The notes beneath the pieces were generated by a model. It was not told the origin of the DNA. It was given only the letters and a program-made list of their open reading frames with translations, and made no database searches. 64,000 nt of DNA, from positions 19,002 to 83,001 of the forward strand of contig PMEM01000021.1 in NCBI GenBank assembly GCA_003155795.1, given 5' to 3'. The DNA is from Gemmatimonadota bacterium. Its GTDB lineage: Bacteria > Gemmatimonadota > Gemmatimonadetes > Gemmatimonadales > Gemmatimonadaceae. Numbering within the stretch: position 1 is the first letter of the stretch; each line of letters starts with the position of its first letter. This document shows, piece after piece, positions 37,589-48,545 of this stretch. The position numbers were made by a program, and so were the translations under genes.

Positions 37589-40058
37589 TCACAGATGCCT
37601 CGGCGACGGTCTGCGCACTCTTGCGCGACCTTCTCGGCTGTCGGGCTACTATTATTTCGCCGCGCAGCGCGAGCGCGAGCACCTCGTCCATTGTCCTGAC
37701 CGGATGAAAACGGATCGAGTCTCGCACTTCCTGGGGAAGCTCTTCGATCTCGCGAACGTTGGCATGCGGAATGATGACGTCAACAACGTGGTTCCGGTGT
37801 GCCGCCACAGCCTTCTCTTTCAGGCCGCCGATCGGTAGCACGCGCCCGCGCAGTGTAATCTCGCCGGTCATCGCAACGTCGCCGCGCACAGGAACACCAG
37901 TCAACGCGCTTGCGACAGCTGTCGCGATCGCGATCCCGGCACTGGGTCCGTCCTTTGGCGTCGCGCCATCAGGAATGTGAATATGTATGTCGCGCGTGCG
38001 ATAGAAATCGGCGGCGATGCCAAGTTCGTCAGCGCGTCCACGCACATAACTCATAGCCGCCGATGCTGATTCCTTCATCACATCGCCGAGTGTGCCCGTC
38101 AGAGAAATCTTACCGCGCCCGCGTAGCACACTCACTTCTATGTCAAGCGTTTCGCCACCCGCTGTTGTGTATGCGAGCCCACGCGCGACGCCGACCTTGT
38201 CTTCGAGCGTTGCGAGATCGGCTTCATACCGTTCGACGCCGAGCATTCCGTGCAGGTCGGCAACACTCACATGTTGGGATGCGACGACATCGCCGTCCTT
38301 TGCCTCGGCTTGGCGACGTGCGAGCTTGCGCGCGAGCTTGGCGATCTGGCGATCGAATTCACGCACGCCAGCCTCTCGCGTGTACGATCGCAGGATCGCA
38401 GGCAGGACATCGGCGTCGAGTGTGACCTCGCTCGCATCAAGTCCATTTGCCGCGAGCTGGCGCGGAACCAGATACTTCCGTGCGATTGCGAGTTTCTCCT
38501 GATCAAGATAACCAGGAACGCGGATTATCTCCATGCGATCGCGTAGCGCATCCGGAATCGTCGCCAGTGAGTTTGCCGTGGTGACGAACAGCGCCTGCGA
38601 GAGGTCGTAGTCGACTTCCAGGTAGTGGTCGTTGAATGCGACGTTCTGCTCCGGATCAAGCACCTCTAGAAGTGCAGCGGCCGGATCGCCACGATAGTCC
38701 AGGCCGAGTTTGTCGATCTCGTCGAGAAGAATCACAGGATTTACAACTTCTGCCTTCCGCATCGCCTGTATGACCCGTCCAGGCATCGATCCGATGTATG
38801 TACGGCGATGTCCCCGGATCTCCGCTTCGTCGCGGACACCGCCGAGTGACATGCGGACGAACTTTCGGCCGAGAGCGCGTGCGATCGAGCGACCGAGTGA
38901 GGTTTTTCCGACACCCGGCGGCCCGACGAGACAAAGGATTGGCCCGTCTATACGACCGACGAGTGAGAGTACTGCGATGAAATCCAGGATCCGCTCCTTC
39001 ACGTCCTGCAAGCCGTAATGATCCTGATCGAGTACCTGTCGCGCGTGCGCCACATCGAGCATTTCGGTTGTGCGCTCGTCCCACGGGAGGGCGAAAATCC
39101 AGTCGAGGAAATTTCTCGACACTGTGTATTCGGGAGACGTCGGAGACATGCGACGCAGCTTTCGCAGCTCTCGCTGTACCCGCATCCGAACCGGTTCCGG
39201 GAGCGCCTTGGCCTGTAACGATGCTTCAAGTTCGCTGACATCGTCGGCATCGTCCTGCCCGAGTTCGCGATGAATCAACTTGAGTTGTTCCTGAAGATAG
39301 AACTCACGCTGTGTCTGATACATCGCGCCACGCGTATCGTCGTCGAGCTTGCGCTCGATGCGAAGTACTTCGATCTCGCCTGTCAGTAGAATCGTGATGG
39401 CGCTGAAAGCTTCTTCGAGCGTCGCAGACTCGAGGATGCGTTGCCGGATTTCGAGTGCCGCCGGCACGTGTGCAGCAATTCCGTAAACCTGTCGCTCTGG
39501 AGTCGCGGCGCTCTGAACGAGAGCGATCACCTCACCTGGAATGCGGCGCTGCAGCTCGACGTATTCTTCAAAAAGCGTGACGGAGCGCCGGGCAGCTGCA
39601 TCGAGGAGTCGCGCGTCGTCACTCACCGACGCGTTCAATGGATCAGGACGAACCAGTGCACGCAGATTGGCACCGCGTCTGCCCACGAAGCGTGAGACGC
39701 GGGCGCGTTCCCGCCCTTCGAGCAATACCTTGGTGCTTCCGTTGGGGAGTCGGCTGATCTGAATTACCCGACCTATGACGCCGGTACGAAACAGATCGGC
39801 GCCGCCGGGATCTTCTTCGGAGGCGTCGCGCTGAGCCACCAGGAATATGTCCCCTGAACCTGCCGCGGCCTCCTCGAGAGATGCCAGCGACGTCTTCCGC
39901 CCGATCAGCAGCGGCATGATGACGTTCGGGAAGAAAACGACGTCCCGGAGGGCAAGAACGGGGAGCATGGTCGGCTCTGCGGCCGGCGGATTCACGCCAG
40001 GCACGGCTTTGGCCGGCCCGGAGTTGGTAGCGCGGTGGGGCTTTTTGGTCGATGCCAT
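37578..40058 (-). CDS. lon: ATP-dependent protease Lon
   Basis: 826 residues, full length. The N-terminal substrate domain starts [23 protein letters not shown]. The AAA+ module has [11 protein letters not shown] and [11 protein letters not shown]. The C-terminal protease has the catalytic dyad Ser in [10 protein letters not shown] and Lys in [12 protein letters not shown]. It degrades misfolded and regulatory proteins in the cytoplasm. Confidence 0.97.
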   Translation of the reverse strand: MASTKKPHRATNSGPAKAVPGVNPPAAEPTMLPVLALRDVVFFPNVIMPLLIGRKTSLASLEEAAAGSGDIFLVAQRDASEEDPGGADLFRTGVIGRVIQISRLPNGSTKVLLEGRERARVSRFVGRRGANLRALVRPDPLNASVSDDARLLDAAARRSVTLFEEYVELQRRIPGEVIALVQSAATPERQVYGIAAHVPAALEIRQRILESATLEEAFSAITILLTGEIEVLRIERKLDDDTRGAMYQTQREFYLQEQLKLIHRELGQDDADDVSELEASLQAKALPEPVRMRVQRELRKLRRMSPTSPEYTVSRNFLDWIFALPWDERTTEMLDVAHARQVLDQDHYGLQDVKERILDFIAVLSLVGRIDGPILCLVGPPGVGKTSLGRSIARALGRKFVRMSLGGVRDEAEIRGHRRTYIGSMPGRVIQAMRKAEVVNPVILLDEIDKLGLDYRGDPAAALLEVLDPEQNVAFNDHYLEVDYDLSQALFVTTANSLATIPDALRDRMEIIRVPGYLDQEKLAIARKYLVPRQLAANGLDASEVTLDADVLPAILRSYTREAGVREFDRQIAKLARKLARRQAEAKDGDVVASQHVSVADLHGMLGVERYEADLATLEDKVGVARGLAYTTAGGETLDIEVSVLRGRGKISLTGTLGDVMKESASAAMSYVRGRADELGIAADFYRTRDIHIHIPDGATPKDGPSAGIAIATAVASALTGVPVRGDVAMTGEITLRGRVLPIGGLKEKAVAAHRNHVVDVIIPHANVREIEELPQEVRDSIRFHPVRTMDEVLALALRGEIIVARQPRRSRKSAQTVAEASVSAH

Positions 40059-40160
40059 TAAAGGGAAAGCTATCGCGTAGCGGGGCTGAACGTGGTCAAA
40101 ACGGGCCCATGGAGGCCGGTTGCAGCGGCCCCGTCAGGGTTGGGCACTGGGGCGAGGAGG

Positions 40161-40185
40161 ATCCGGGGGGCGACGCGCCCCGGAT
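40161..40185 (-). terminator. GC-rich hairpin between clpX and lon
   Basis: ATCCGGGG (40161-40168) and CCCCGGAT (40178-40185) are exact reverse complements just after the clpX stop. There is no U-tract, so it may attenuate rather than end transcription into lon. The remainder of the 140-base gap shows no gene. Confidence 0.4.
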
Positions 40186-40198
40186 TGATACAGAAAGG

Positions 40199-41437
40199 CT
40201 AGGCCTCTTTCTTACGCCGAGCCGGACTCAGTTCGAGCAGCGGTGGGGTCTTGTTCGTGATGCAGGATTCCGTCACACGAACTTCCACCACATCGTCCCG
40301 CGCGGGGATGTCGAACATGATGTCCATCAGCGCTTCCTCTAGAATCGCGCGCAGGCCGCGCGCCCCCGTTCCGCGCTTGAGGGCCTTGGTCGCGATTGCA
40401 GTGAGAGCGTTTTCCTCGAAAGTGATCTTGACATCTTCGAGTGCGAACAGGCGCTGGTACTGCTTGGTGAGAGCGTTCTTCGGTTCCTTCAGGATGCGAA
40501 CGAGCGATGGCTCATCCAGAGCGTCGAGCGCGACGGTTACCGGAAGGCGACCCACGAGCTCGGGGATGAGTCCAAAGCGCAGCAGGTCATCGGGCTCAAC
40601 ATTCGAGAACGTGTTCTTGGCGGCAGTCTTCTTTGCATCGCTGTCGCCGAAGCCGATCTGGCGCCGGCCCATGCGCGACTCGATGATCTTCTCGAGACCG
40701 TCGAAGGCACCGCCGCAGATGAACAGGATGTCCTTGGTATTGATCTGAATGTATTCCTGCTGCGGGTGCTTTCGGCCGCCCTGTGGGGGGACCGAAGCCA
40801 CAGTGCCCTCGATGATCTTGAGGAGCGCCTGCTGGACACCTTCGCCGGAAACGTCACGCGTGATGCTCGGATTCTCGGACTTGCGCGCAATCTTGTCGAT
40901 CTCGTCGATATAGACGATTCCGCGCTCGCAATCATTGACGTTGAAGTCGCCGGCCTGCAGGAGGCGAACGAGGATGTTTTCGACATCCTCTCCGACATAG
41001 CCTGCTTCGGTGAGTGTCGTTGCGTCGGCGATCGTGAAGGGAACGTCGAGGATCCGCGCCAGAGTGCGCGCGAGTAAAGTCTTGCCTGTCCCAGTGGGAC
41101 CAATGAGCAGGATATTGGACTTGTCCAGCTCGACGTCGTCGTCCTTTACGGACGATGCGTTGATGCGCTTGTAATGATTGTACACCGATACGGCGAGCGC
41201 CTTCTTTGCCTGCTCCTGGCCGATGACATACTGGTCGAGTACGTCCTTGATCTCCTGGGGTGAGGGGACCTGGGTAATCGCATCGGCTACTTCGCGCTCT
41301 TCATCCTCCTGGAGGATCTCGTTGCAGAGTGCGATGCACTCGTTGCAGATGTAAACCGATGGACCGGAGATGAATTTCCGGACGGAATCCTTGGACTTCC
41401 CGCAGAAGGAGCAGCGTAGGTGTTTATCGGTGGACAT
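40199..41437 (-). CDS. clpX: ClpX unfoldase subunit of ClpXP
   Basis: 412 residues. The N-terminal zinc-binding domain is CSFCGKSK...CNECI (residues 9-36). The AAA+ core has [46 protein letters not shown] and the [10 protein letters not shown] segment near the ClpP-docking loop. It feeds proteins into ClpP. Unlike the common clpP-clpX arrangement, 338 bases and a terminator separate the two here, so clpX has its own promoter region. The ATG lacks a Shine-Dalgarno. Confidence 0.97.
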   Translation of the reverse strand: MSTDKHLRCSFCGKSKDSVRKFISGPSVYICNECIALCNEILQEDEEREVADAITQVPSPQEIKDVLDQYVIGQEQAKKALAVSVYNHYKRINASSVKDDDVELDKSNILLIGPTGTGKTLLARTLARILDVPFTIADATTLTEAGYVGEDVENILVRLLQAGDFNVNDCERGIVYIDEIDKIARKSENPSITRDVSGEGVQQALLKIIEGTVASVPPQGGRKHPQQEYIQINTKDILFICGGAFDGLEKIIESRMGRRQIGFGDSDAKKTAAKNTFSNVEPDDLLRFGLIPELVGRLPVTVALDALDEPSLVRILKEPKNALTKQYQRLFALEDVKITFEENALTAIATKALKRGTGARGLRAILEEALMDIMFDIPARDDVVEVRVTESCITNKTPPLLELSPARRKKEA

Positions 41438-41498
41438 GTGTGTTAGGAAAGCAAATACGCGGGGAAGGCTCGGTCAACCATTCTTATGGGGTATCGGG

Positions 41499-41518
41499 CT
41501 TGTGAATTAATTCACAAG
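41499..41518. promoter_or_regulatory. Perfect Crp/Fnr-family-like palindrome upstream of clpX
   Basis: A 20-base perfect palindrome contains TGTGA (41501-41505), a six-base spacer and TCACA (41512-41516), the exact spacing of Crp-type sites. It lies 61 bases upstream of the clpX ATG and downstream of the clpP terminator, so it should act on clpX. No convincing -10/-35 pair is clear next to it. Confidence 0.6.
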
Positions 41519-41625
41519 GCAGCCGGTGCCGGAGGAACCGGCCGATCCGAGGCCGATCGACGACGGCGTCCGATGGCATCCAGACCAACAATTGCCGGAC
41601 CGGGTGCACGATTGTTACATCATTC

Positions 41626-41653
41626 GCCGGGAAGGTTCGGATCACTTCCCGGC
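41626..41653. repeat. 9-base inverted repeat in the clpP-clpX gap
   Basis: GCCGGGAAG (41626-41634) and CTTCCCGGC (41645-41653) form a stable hairpin with a ten-base loop. It lies between the clpP terminator and the palindrome, in the 338-base gap 41438-41775, which otherwise holds no gene. Confidence 0.5.
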
Positions 41654-41715
41654 ACGAATTACCGATTTGGTACGCCTGAGCGCCAGGATAGCGACCGCGG
41701 CACCTTGCAAAACAA

Positions 41716-41755
41716 AACCGGATCATGCCGTGCACGAATGCGGCATGATCCGGTT
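41716..41755 (-). terminator. Rho-independent terminator of tig-clpP
   Basis: Perfect 15-base stem (41716-41730 with 41741-41755), ten-base loop, followed on the minus strand by TTGTTTTG. It lies 20 bases after the clpP stop and separates clpP from clpX. Confidence 0.88.
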
Positions 41756-41775
41756 GGTGTTTCGAAGTACGTCGG

Positions 41776-42405
41776 CTAAACCGTAACCTGCGGCTGGCTC
41801 GACACATCGATCATCTCGCCACGATGCGTGATCACGGCGTCGATCAATCCGTACTCCTTGGCCTCTTCAGCAGACAGGAAACGATCGCGGTCCGTATCCC
41901 GTTCAACACGTTCGAGCGGTTGGCCCGTGTGCTTGGCCATCAACGAGTTCAGCTTCTCGCGCAGGAATAGAATTTCCTTCGCCTGAATCTCGATGTCCGA
42001 CGCAGATCCCCCGCCACCGCTCTGCGATGGTTGGTGGATCATGATCCGGGCGTGCGGAAGAGCAAACCTCTTTCCCTTGCGACCCGCCATGAGAAGAAAC
42101 GCGCCCATGCTCGCCGCCATGCCCATGCACGTGGTGTTCACGGGGCTCTTGAGGTACTGCATCGTATCGTAGATCGCCATTCCGGCCGAAACGGAGCCGC
42201 CGGGAGAGTTGATGTACATGTGGATGTCGCGCTCCTGATTGTCCGACTCCAGAAACAGGAGCTGCGCGATGATGACATTTGCAACGTCGTCTGTGACCGG
42301 CGTTCCGAGGAACACGATGCGGTCCATGAGAAGACGCGAGAAAACGTCGTAGGTGCGCTCTCCGCGGGAAGAACGCTCGATCACATATGGTGCGTAAATC
42401 GACAT
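41776..42405 (-). CDS. clpP: ATP-dependent Clp protease proteolytic subunit
   Basis: 209 residues from the ATG at 42405, preceded by GAGGG in the end of tig; the frame opens further upstream but [10 protein letters not shown] is the normal start. The triad is Ser in [11 protein letters not shown], His in RIMIHQPSQ and Asp in the [15 protein letters not shown] segment. It forms the tetradecameric chamber used by ClpX. Two bases separate it from the tig stop. Confidence 0.97.
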   Translation of the reverse strand: MSIYAPYVIERSSRGERTYDVFSRLLMDRIVFLGTPVTDDVANVIIAQLLFLESDNQERDIHMYINSPGGSVSAGMAIYDTMQYLKSPVNTTCMGMAASMGAFLLMAGRKGKRFALPHARIMIHQPSQSGGGGSASDIEIQAKEILFLREKLNSLMAKHTGQPLERVERDTDRDRFLSAEEAKEYGLIDAVITHRGEMIDVSSQPQVTV

Positions 42406-42407
42406 GA

Positions 42408-43655
42408 CTAGCCCTCGTTCACGATGTCGTTTCTTTCTGCCAACCACTTGAACACTTTGTCTTCCGTAATGGTCCGCTCCATGTCCTTCAAGCGACCACC
42501 CTTTTCGAGCGCGGCATACAGCTGGCCCGGCTCGACGCCGCGTTCTGCGGCCTGTTCGGCAATCTTGTCATCAAGGTCGCGTTCGGACGCAGCTAGCTTC
42601 TCCTGCTCCGCAAGCGCTTCAACAATAAGATCCCGCTTGATCTGCCGCTCGGCTACCTGAGCGAACTCGGTATCGAACTGCGCCCGCTGATCCACCGGCA
42701 CCTGATAAGTCTCAGCGTAATTATCCACCAACTGTCCTACCCAACTGCGTGGAACGTCGAACGGATTGGCGCTTACGATCTCATCAACCAGCCGCTGGCG
42801 AACGTGCGTCTCGGACTCTCGCTCCGCGAACTTCTGCATGTCCTCGCGAACTGCAGCGCGCAATGCATCGGCCGAGTCGAAGTCACCGACCTCGCCCGCG
42901 AATGCGTCGTCAAGAGCGGGTAGAGATTTGCGTTTTACCTCATGCACAGTAGCGCGGACGGTCTTGGTCTGACCGCGCTGTTCCTCCTCAGGGAAGTCGT
43001 CCGGCCAGTGAACGGGGTGCTCGACGGTGATGCCAGGAGCCGCTTCCATGATCAATTCCTCGATCCCCGCAATCGCCTTGCCGTCGCCGAGAACCAGGGA
43101 AACGTCCTTCGGCTCTGCAAGCTTTCCGTCTGCGTCGGCAACCGACAGGCCGACGCTAACCATGTCGCCCTCGATCGGTTTGTCCTCGACAGGCGCCCAC
43201 GCGGCGCGCTCGTCGCGCAGACGATCTATCTGTTCCTGGACCTGCTCGTCGGTGACTGTTGCTGGCTCGCGGCGAATGCTGAAACCGTTGGTGCGGGTCA
43301 GCTCGACCGTCGGACGGACTTCGTAGTGGAATTCGAACGTGAGCGGCGACCCCTCCTCGAACTTGAGGTCGTGGATGTGCGGTTGGGATGCGACCTGGAT
43401 GTTGTCCTTCTCGACAATTTCCTTATATGCCTCGCGCACTACCGATTCAATGGTCTCGTTGCGGATTGCTTCCGCGAATTTCTTGCGGACAACGGCCGCT
43501 GGTGCCTTGCCCGGCCGAAAGCCGGGAAGCCGCGCCTGGGAAGCGTAGCGCTTGGTGGTGCGCTCTTCGGCGGCGGCTACTTCGGCGGCCGGAACGGTCA
43601 CTTCTACGGCGCGCTCGACGCCGGTGGTGGTCTTGGGGTTTAGTTGGATCTCCAT
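42408..43655 (-). CDS. tig: Trigger factor chaperone
   Basis: 415 residues. The ribosome-binding domain has the signature [10 protein letters not shown] at about residues 44-53. A FKBP-like PPIase domain ([10 protein letters not shown]...) and a helical arms region follow. It binds nascent chains at the ribosome exit tunnel. First gene of tig-clpP. Its promoter should lie in 43656-43800, where I see no clear match. Confidence 0.94.
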   Translation of the reverse strand: MEIQLNPKTTTGVERAVEVTVPAAEVAAAEERTTKRYASQARLPGFRPGKAPAAVVRKKFAEAIRNETIESVVREAYKEIVEKDNIQVASQPHIHDLKFEEGSPLTFEFHYEVRPTVELTRTNGFSIRREPATVTDEQVQEQIDRLRDERAAWAPVEDKPIEGDMVSVGLSVADADGKLAEPKDVSLVLGDGKAIAGIEELIMEAAPGITVEHPVHWPDDFPEEEQRGQTKTVRATVHEVKRKSLPALDDAFAGEVGDFDSADALRAAVREDMQKFAERESETHVRQRLVDEIVSANPFDVPRSWVGQLVDNYAETYQVPVDQRAQFDTEFAQVAERQIKRDLIVEALAEQEKLAASERDLDDKIAEQAAERGVEPGQLYAALEKGGRLKDMERTITEDKVFKWLAERNDIVNEG

Positions 43656-43803
43656 CCCGGCAATTTAACCAGACTACCCGCCGATCACGCGCGCGAGGAA
43701 CTGAAGGGCTCGACGCCTGAAGACGTGCGTTTCACTGGACCTCGGACGGACTGCTCAGAGCGGTGGAAGGGCTAAGTAATAGACGAATTTGTCAAAGGAA
43801 TCC

Positions 43804-43832
43804 TTGACATATCCTCTGGAGTTACGTAGCAT
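43804..43832 (+). promoter_or_regulatory. Sigma-70 promoter of folE
   Basis: Perfect -35 TTGACA (43804-43809), a 17-base spacer, and -10 TAGCAT (43827-43832). Predicted initiation near 43839 leaves a leader of about 90 bases before folE. Confidence 0.75.
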
Positions 43833-43833
43833 G

Positions 43834-43929
43834 GAGAGGGGCGAGCAATCCTCGGCAACCTCTGCAGCTTGGTGTTGAAAGCGATGCGACTCTCGGTCGC
43901 CACAAATCTCAAACCGTATATGGGGCACT
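43834..43929 (+). promoter_or_regulatory. Structured 5' leader of folE, possible riboswitch
   Basis: The leader can pair GAGAG near 43834 with CTCTC near 43891, and holds CGAG/CTCG and ACC/GGT stems around a GGCAACC motif (near 43858). A competing GCGAC/GTCGC hairpin overlaps the 3' closing strand, so two folds exclude each other. GGCAACC followed by GGTG recalls the core of SAM-I/IV-type riboswitches, but the rest of that consensus is not convincing. A folate- or pterin-sensing RNA would make more sense before folE. Class unassigned. Confidence 0.35.
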
Positions 43930-44577
43930 GTGACTGCAATGAAAAATGCGACTCAGCTTCGACCGATCCACCTCGAAAGTTCGCCTGCGGACGATGGATT
44001 GGAGATGGAGCGCCTGGTACGCCGTGAGCTGGAGCTGCTGGGTGAAGACCCGGATCGCGAGGGCTTGCTGAAGACTCCGGAGAGAATCGCCAAGTCGCTA
44101 ACGTGGCTCACTCGTGGCTACGACATGGACATCGCCGACATAGTAGGTGACGCGGTATTCGCGGAGCGACAGGAAAACATGGTGATGGTGCGCGACATCG
44201 AGATGTACTCGTTGTGTGAGCACCACATGCTCCCATTTTTTGGACACGCACACGTTGCATATATCCCCGACGGGAAGATCGTGGGCCTTTCGAAGCTCGC
44301 CCGGATCGTCGACATGTTTGCGAGGCGGCTACAGGTTCAGGAGCGGCTCACGGAGGAGATTGCCGAAGCCATCTGCGACATATTGAAGCCACGAGGAGTT
44401 GGTGTGGTAATCGAGGCCTCCCACCTTTGCATGATGATGCGCGGTGTGCAGAAGCAGAATTCGACAACGATCACGAGCGCGTTGCGCGGTAGTTTTCGCG
44501 ACGATTCCAAGACGCGAGACGAGTTCCTGCGGTTGGTGCAGGGTCGCAATGGTGCGTCGTTCCGCGGTGGGATCTGA
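43930..44577 (+). CDS. folE: GTP cyclohydrolase I
   Basis: 215 residues from the GTG at 43930; an ATG three codons later is an alternative. The zinc site is visible: [20 protein letters not shown] (Cys and His) and the later C in [13 protein letters not shown]. The active-site QNSTTITSA follows. It converts GTP to dihydroneopterin triphosphate for folate, and can also feed the queuosine pathway. Confidence 0.96.
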   Translation: MTAMKNATQLRPIHLESSPADDGLEMERLVRRELELLGEDPDREGLLKTPERIAKSLTWLTRGYDMDIADIVGDAVFAERQENMVMVRDIEMYSLCEHHMLPFFGHAHVAYIPDGKIVGLSKLARIVDMFARRLQVQERLTEEIAEAICDILKPRGVGVVIEASHLCMMMRGVQKQNSTTITSALRGSFRDDSKTRDEFLRLVQGRNGASFRGGI

Positions 44578-44616
44578 AACGAGGGGGCCGCCGGGAACTC
44601 TCCGACGTTCTGCCAA

Positions 44617-44698
44617 TGCGAGGAGGGGGACTCGAACCCCCATGGTGTTACCCGCCAGCTCCTAAGGCTGGTGCGTCTACCAATTTCGCCATCCTCGC
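44617..44698 (-). tRNA. tRNA-Leu (anticodon UAG)
   Basis: Cloverleaf read on the minus strand: acceptor GCGAGGA/TCCTCGC, D arm GCGAAATTGGTAGACGC, anticodon stem CCAGC/GCTGG around loop CTTAGGA with anticodon TAG at 44662-44664, long class II variable arm, T arm GGGGGTTCGAGTCCCCC. Discriminator A. CCA is not encoded. It lies just beyond the degP terminator. Confidence 0.95.
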
Positions 44699-44712
44699 GG
44701 GTGGAGTACAAA

Positions 44713-44754
44713 AATAAGCGGCCGGGATACGATTCAGGATCCCGGCCGCTTATT
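44713..44754 (-). terminator. Rho-independent terminator of degP
   Basis: Perfect 16-base stem (44713-44728 with 44739-44754) with a ten-base loop, followed on the minus strand by ATTTTTG. Confidence 0.92.
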
Positions 44755-44780
44755 ACGTGCTCACACCAAACCTGCCGGGG

Positions 44781-46337
44781 TTACTGTCCCAGCCTGATAT
44801 TCACGACGCTATTCGCTGCGCCGCCCTGTCCGTCAGGCGCGGCAACGTTCAGGCTGATGTAGTCGCCCGCCTTCATCTTGTCCAATACCACGTTCAGGTC
44901 TGCGACCGAATTAATGGACTTTCGTGGAGTCGGATAAAGGACTTCCGTGATGACCATACCCGGCGAGAGTTTTCCTGGCCCGTATGATGGCCCGAGGCTC
45001 ACAACATCGGTCACCAGGACGCCGTGACTTGGGAAGCCCTTCGGCCGCTGATCAGCGGGCGGTAGCGGGGCCAGCGTCGCCCCGAGCTTGCTGCGCACTA
45101 CGCCACCGCTGCTCGGGCCAGCAGCCGACGCAACAGCAGCGGTCGAATCCGAAGGCTTCGGCGCCAGTTTCACATCTGCACTCATCTTCTTGCCATATCG
45201 CACGAATTCGAGATGTACCGTTTCGCCCGGCGCGTGATTGCGAATTACCCGCTGCAACGAACTCACTCGGTCGGCTGGCTGACCATCGGCACTGATAATC
45301 ACGTCTCCTTCCTGCAGGCCTGCCTTCCGCGCGGGATTATCGGAATTATCCGGATTGAAGCCCTGAACCAGAACGCCGTAAACGTGGTCGAGCTTGGCGA
45401 CGGCCGCTGCGTCGGCATCGACGTCGGAAATCGCGACACCGAGAATGCCGAAGCGAACGTGGCCGTGCGCGATCAGATCATCCATGACTTTCTTGGCGAG
45501 CGTAATCGGTACTGCGAAGCCGTAACCGGCGTAGTAACCGGTCTCACTTGCTATAGCGTTGTTGATTCCGATCACCTGACCGCTCGTGTTGATGAGCGGT
45601 CCGCCGGAGTTGCCCGGATTGATTGCAGCGTCTGTCTGAATCAAGTCCGAAATCGCGTACTTGTCATTGCCCAGCAGGCCCGGAAGCGAGCGATTCTTCG
45701 CGCTGACGATTCCGGCAGTAACGGTGAAGTCGAGCACACCGAGCGGATTTCCAATTGCGAGCACCCAGTTGCCAACCTGCTCGCGGGTGTCGTCGCCCAA
45801 AGGAATCGTTGGGAAATTGTTGCCGTCGATCTTGAGGACGGCCACGTCGGTACTGGGATCGTGTCCGATGACCTTCGCTTCGAAGACGCGACCATCCATC
45901 AGCTTGACCGTGATCTTGTCGGCGACCGTAGTATGGTCCATGCCGGTGATAACGTGGTTATTCGTGAGGATGTATCCGTCTTTTGTGACAATGAACCCCG
46001 AACCACTCGCTTCCTGAACGGAGGGGCGCTGCGGCTGTGGCCCGAAGTTGAAAAACTGCTCCATGCCGGGAGGCAATCCCTGAGGAATATTCTGTCGAAT
46101 TCTGACTGACGGCTTTGTCTTGAGGTCAACCTGAATTGACACGACCGCTGGGGTCGCCTTGTCGGCGATCGCGGCGAAGCCTTCAGCGGGAGCGCCCGGC
46201 GGCGCGATGGATACGAGTGACTTGTCCTGAGCGAAGCCGAGCCGTGTCCAGCCTTTGCCGGACGCGAGTAGAACGCCGCCTACGAACGCAATCGCGACCG
46301 CGGTTCCCCAGCGAACGCGCGAAGATATGGGAGGCAT
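44781..46337 (-). CDS. degP: DegP/HtrA periplasmic serine protease
   Basis: 518 residues. An N-terminal membrane or signal segment (TAVAIAFVGGVLLASG) exports it. The trypsin-like domain has His in TNNHVI, Asp in DPSTDVAVLK and Ser in NPGNSGGPL. Two PDZ domains follow (about 285-385 and 430-515). It degrades or refolds damaged envelope proteins. Transcribed alone, ending at the hairpin before tRNA-Leu. Confidence 0.95.
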   Translation of the reverse strand: MPPISSRVRWGTAVAIAFVGGVLLASGKGWTRLGFAQDKSLVSIAPPGAPAEGFAAIADKATPAVVSIQVDLKTKPSVRIRQNIPQGLPPGMEQFFNFGPQPQRPSVQEASGSGFIVTKDGYILTNNHVITGMDHTTVADKITVKLMDGRVFEAKVIGHDPSTDVAVLKIDGNNFPTIPLGDDTREQVGNWVLAIGNPLGVLDFTVTAGIVSAKNRSLPGLLGNDKYAISDLIQTDAAINPGNSGGPLINTSGQVIGINNAIASETGYYAGYGFAVPITLAKKVMDDLIAHGHVRFGILGVAISDVDADAAAVAKLDHVYGVLVQGFNPDNSDNPARKAGLQEGDVIISADGQPADRVSSLQRVIRNHAPGETVHLEFVRYGKKMSADVKLAPKPSDSTAAVASAAGPSSGGVVRSKLGATLAPLPPADQRPKGFPSHGVLVTDVVSLGPSYGPGKLSPGMVITEVLYPTPRKSINSVADLNVVLDKMKAGDYISLNVAAPDGQGGAANSVVNIRLGQ

Positions 46338-46462
46338 GTAGTAAATGGTGAAGAGGAATCGTTAGCAGGACCGGCCAACCCTGTCCTTGTGTTTTAAACC
46401 CCGCAAGATTCGGTTCGTTTCGGACAAACGGACGGGAGCGCCGATTTGCATCGGACAAGGGA

Positions 46463-46491
46463 ATGGGGGAGCCCGTTGAGGGCCCCCCCAT
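46463..46491 (-). terminator. Terminator of dnaK
   Basis: GC-rich 12-base stem with one mismatch (46463-46474 with 46480-46491), 23 bases after the dnaK stop. The U-tract on the minus strand is weak. Confidence 0.65.
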
Positions 46492-46514
46492 TTTAGTGCG
46501 CTAGCGCGCACTTC

Positions 46515-48446
46515 CTACTTCTTGTTGTCGTCCACGATTTCGTAGTCGGCTTCGACTACGTTGTCGTCTGGCGGCGGCGTGCTGGCGTCCGCCGCCGCTG
46601 CTGCAGGCTCCGCCCCCGGCGGCGCCGACTGGTTCTGCGCCTGATAAAACGCCTGGCCAGCCTCGCTGTAGAGCTTGCTGAGCTCTTCGGATGCTGCGGT
46701 GATCGCCGAGAGGTCGTCTCCACGGAGTGCTGTGCGGGCCTTCTCGACACCTTCTTCCAGCCGCTTGCGCATGTCCTCGCCGAGCTTGTCGCCCCATTCC
46801 TTGGAGTTCTTCTCGACTTCGTACGCGAGCGAATCCAGCCGGTTGCGGGCGTCGATCTGTTCACGGCGAGTTTTATCTTCGGTCGCGTTCTTCTCGGCGT
46901 CCTTGACCATGCGATCAACTTCGGCATCGCTCAATCCGCTTGATGCCTCGATACGGATTTTCTGCTCCTTGCCTGTCGCCTTGTCCTTCGCGGTGACGTT
47001 GAGAATTCCGTTGGCATCGATGTCAAATGTCACCTCGACCTGTGGCACGCCGCGCGCTGCCGGCGGAATTCCGGTCAACTGGAATTTGCCAATGGTTTTG
47101 TTGTATGTCGCGAGCTCGCGCTCGCCCTGCAACACGTGGATCTCAACGGTTGACTGGTTGTCGTCTGCCGTGGAGAACGTTTCCGATTTCTTCGTGGGAA
47201 TTGTCGTGTTACGAGGAATCAGAACGGTCATCACACCGCCAAGCGTCTCGATACCGAGCGAAAGCGGTGTTACGTCGAGCAGGAGAACATCCTTCTGCTC
47301 ACCCGTGAGTACAGCGCCCTGAACCGCAGCTCCAATCGCAACTACTTCGTCAGGATTGACACCCTTGTTGGGCTCCTTGCCGAAGAATTTCTTGACCTCT
47401 TCCTGGATCTTCGGAATGCGCGTCGAACCACCGACGAGAAGTATCTCGTCGATCTCGTTCGGCTGAATTCCGGCATCCTTCAACGCCTGCTGCATCGGCG
47501 GGATCACGCGCTTGACGAGATCATCGACGAGCTGCTCGAATTTGGCGCGAGTCAGCGAGTAGTTGAGGTGCTTGGGTCCTGTCTGATCGGCCGTGATGAA
47601 CGGAAGGTTGATGTCGGTCGACTGTGTGGTCGACAGCTCCATCTTGGCCTTCTCAGCGGCTTCCTTGAGGCGCTGGAGAGCCATCGGATCCTTGGAGAGA
47701 TCGATAGCCTGATCGCGCTTGAACTCCGTGACGAGCCAATCGATTACACGCTGATCGAAGTCATCGCCGCCGAGGTGTGTGTCACCGTTGGTGGATTTGA
47801 CTTCGAACTGGCGCGAGCCATCGACATCATAGAGCTCGAGTACGGAGATATCGTAAGTTCCGCCGCCCAAGTCGAACACTGCGACCTTTTCGTCTTTCTT
47901 CTTGTCGAGGCCGTATGCGAGTGCGGCTGCCGTCGGCTCATTGATGATGCGGAGCACATCGAGACCGGCAATCTTGCCGGCATCCTTGGTGGCCTGGCGC
48001 TGCGAATCGTTGAAGTAGGCCGGAACTGTGATGACCGCCTTCGTTACCTTCTGGCCAAGATAGTCCTCTGCGGTCTGCTTCATCTTCTGCAGGATCATCG
48101 CGGAGATTTCGGGCGGGGAGAATTTCTTGCCCTGAATTTCGACGACAACCATATCGTTGGCGCCGGTTTCGACTTTGTAGGGAACGCGGGTCTTTTCCTC
48201 GCTGATCTCATTGAGCTTGCGGCCCATGAAACGCTTGATGGAGAAGACTGTATTTTGTGGGTTGGTTACTGCCTGACGTTTGGCAATCTGACCTACGAGG
48301 CGCTCGCCATCCTTCGCGAATGCGACGACGGATGGCGTAGTCCGTCCGCCTTCTGCATTGGGGATTACGACCGGATCTCCGCCTTCCATGACTGCAACGA
48401 CGGAGTTGGTGGTGCCGAGGTCGATGCCGATGACTTTTTCTGCCAT
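46515..48446 (-). CDS. dnaK: Chaperone DnaK (Hsp70)
   Basis: 643 residues from [15 protein letters not shown] at 48446; the open frame extends 96 codons upstream but that part is not Hsp70-like. The ATPase domain contains [29 protein letters not shown] and [13 protein letters not shown]. The substrate domain and a lid ending in the acidic DDNKK tail follow. No grpE or dnaJ is adjacent and no CIRCE element lies in the 99-base divergent gap, so heat control is probably by another route. Confidence 0.97.
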   Translation of the reverse strand: MAEKVIGIDLGTTNSVVAVMEGGDPVVIPNAEGGRTTPSVVAFAKDGERLVGQIAKRQAVTNPQNTVFSIKRFMGRKLNEISEEKTRVPYKVETGANDMVVVEIQGKKFSPPEISAMILQKMKQTAEDYLGQKVTKAVITVPAYFNDSQRQATKDAGKIAGLDVLRIINEPTAAALAYGLDKKKDEKVAVFDLGGGTYDISVLELYDVDGSRQFEVKSTNGDTHLGGDDFDQRVIDWLVTEFKRDQAIDLSKDPMALQRLKEAAEKAKMELSTTQSTDINLPFITADQTGPKHLNYSLTRAKFEQLVDDLVKRVIPPMQQALKDAGIQPNEIDEILLVGGSTRIPKIQEEVKKFFGKEPNKGVNPDEVVAIGAAVQGAVLTGEQKDVLLLDVTPLSLGIETLGGVMTVLIPRNTTIPTKKSETFSTADDNQSTVEIHVLQGERELATYNKTIGKFQLTGIPPAARGVPQVEVTFDIDANGILNVTAKDKATGKEQKIRIEASSGLSDAEVDRMVKDAEKNATEDKTRREQIDARNRLDSLAYEVEKNSKEWGDKLGEDMRKRLEEGVEKARTALRGDDLSAITAASEELSKLYSEAGQAFYQAQNQSAPPGAEPAAAAADASTPPPDDNVVEADYEIVDDNKK

Positions 48447-48545
48447 GACTTTATTTTCGGGTTCGGGTAAAGAGAGAACACCCATTTCTAGAGCAACCAG
48501 AGTGCCCAACTTTCCTGCCAGAATGGCGCAGTCGCGCTTTTTTGC

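Noticed and set aside
43834-43929. Firm assignment of the folE leader as a SAM riboswitch
   Set aside because: GGCAACC is present but most of the SAM-I/IV consensus is missing and SAM control of folE is not expected.
48447-48545. CIRCE heat-shock operator before dnaK
   Set aside because: Only a loose GCACTC half-site is present, with no partner at the correct spacing.
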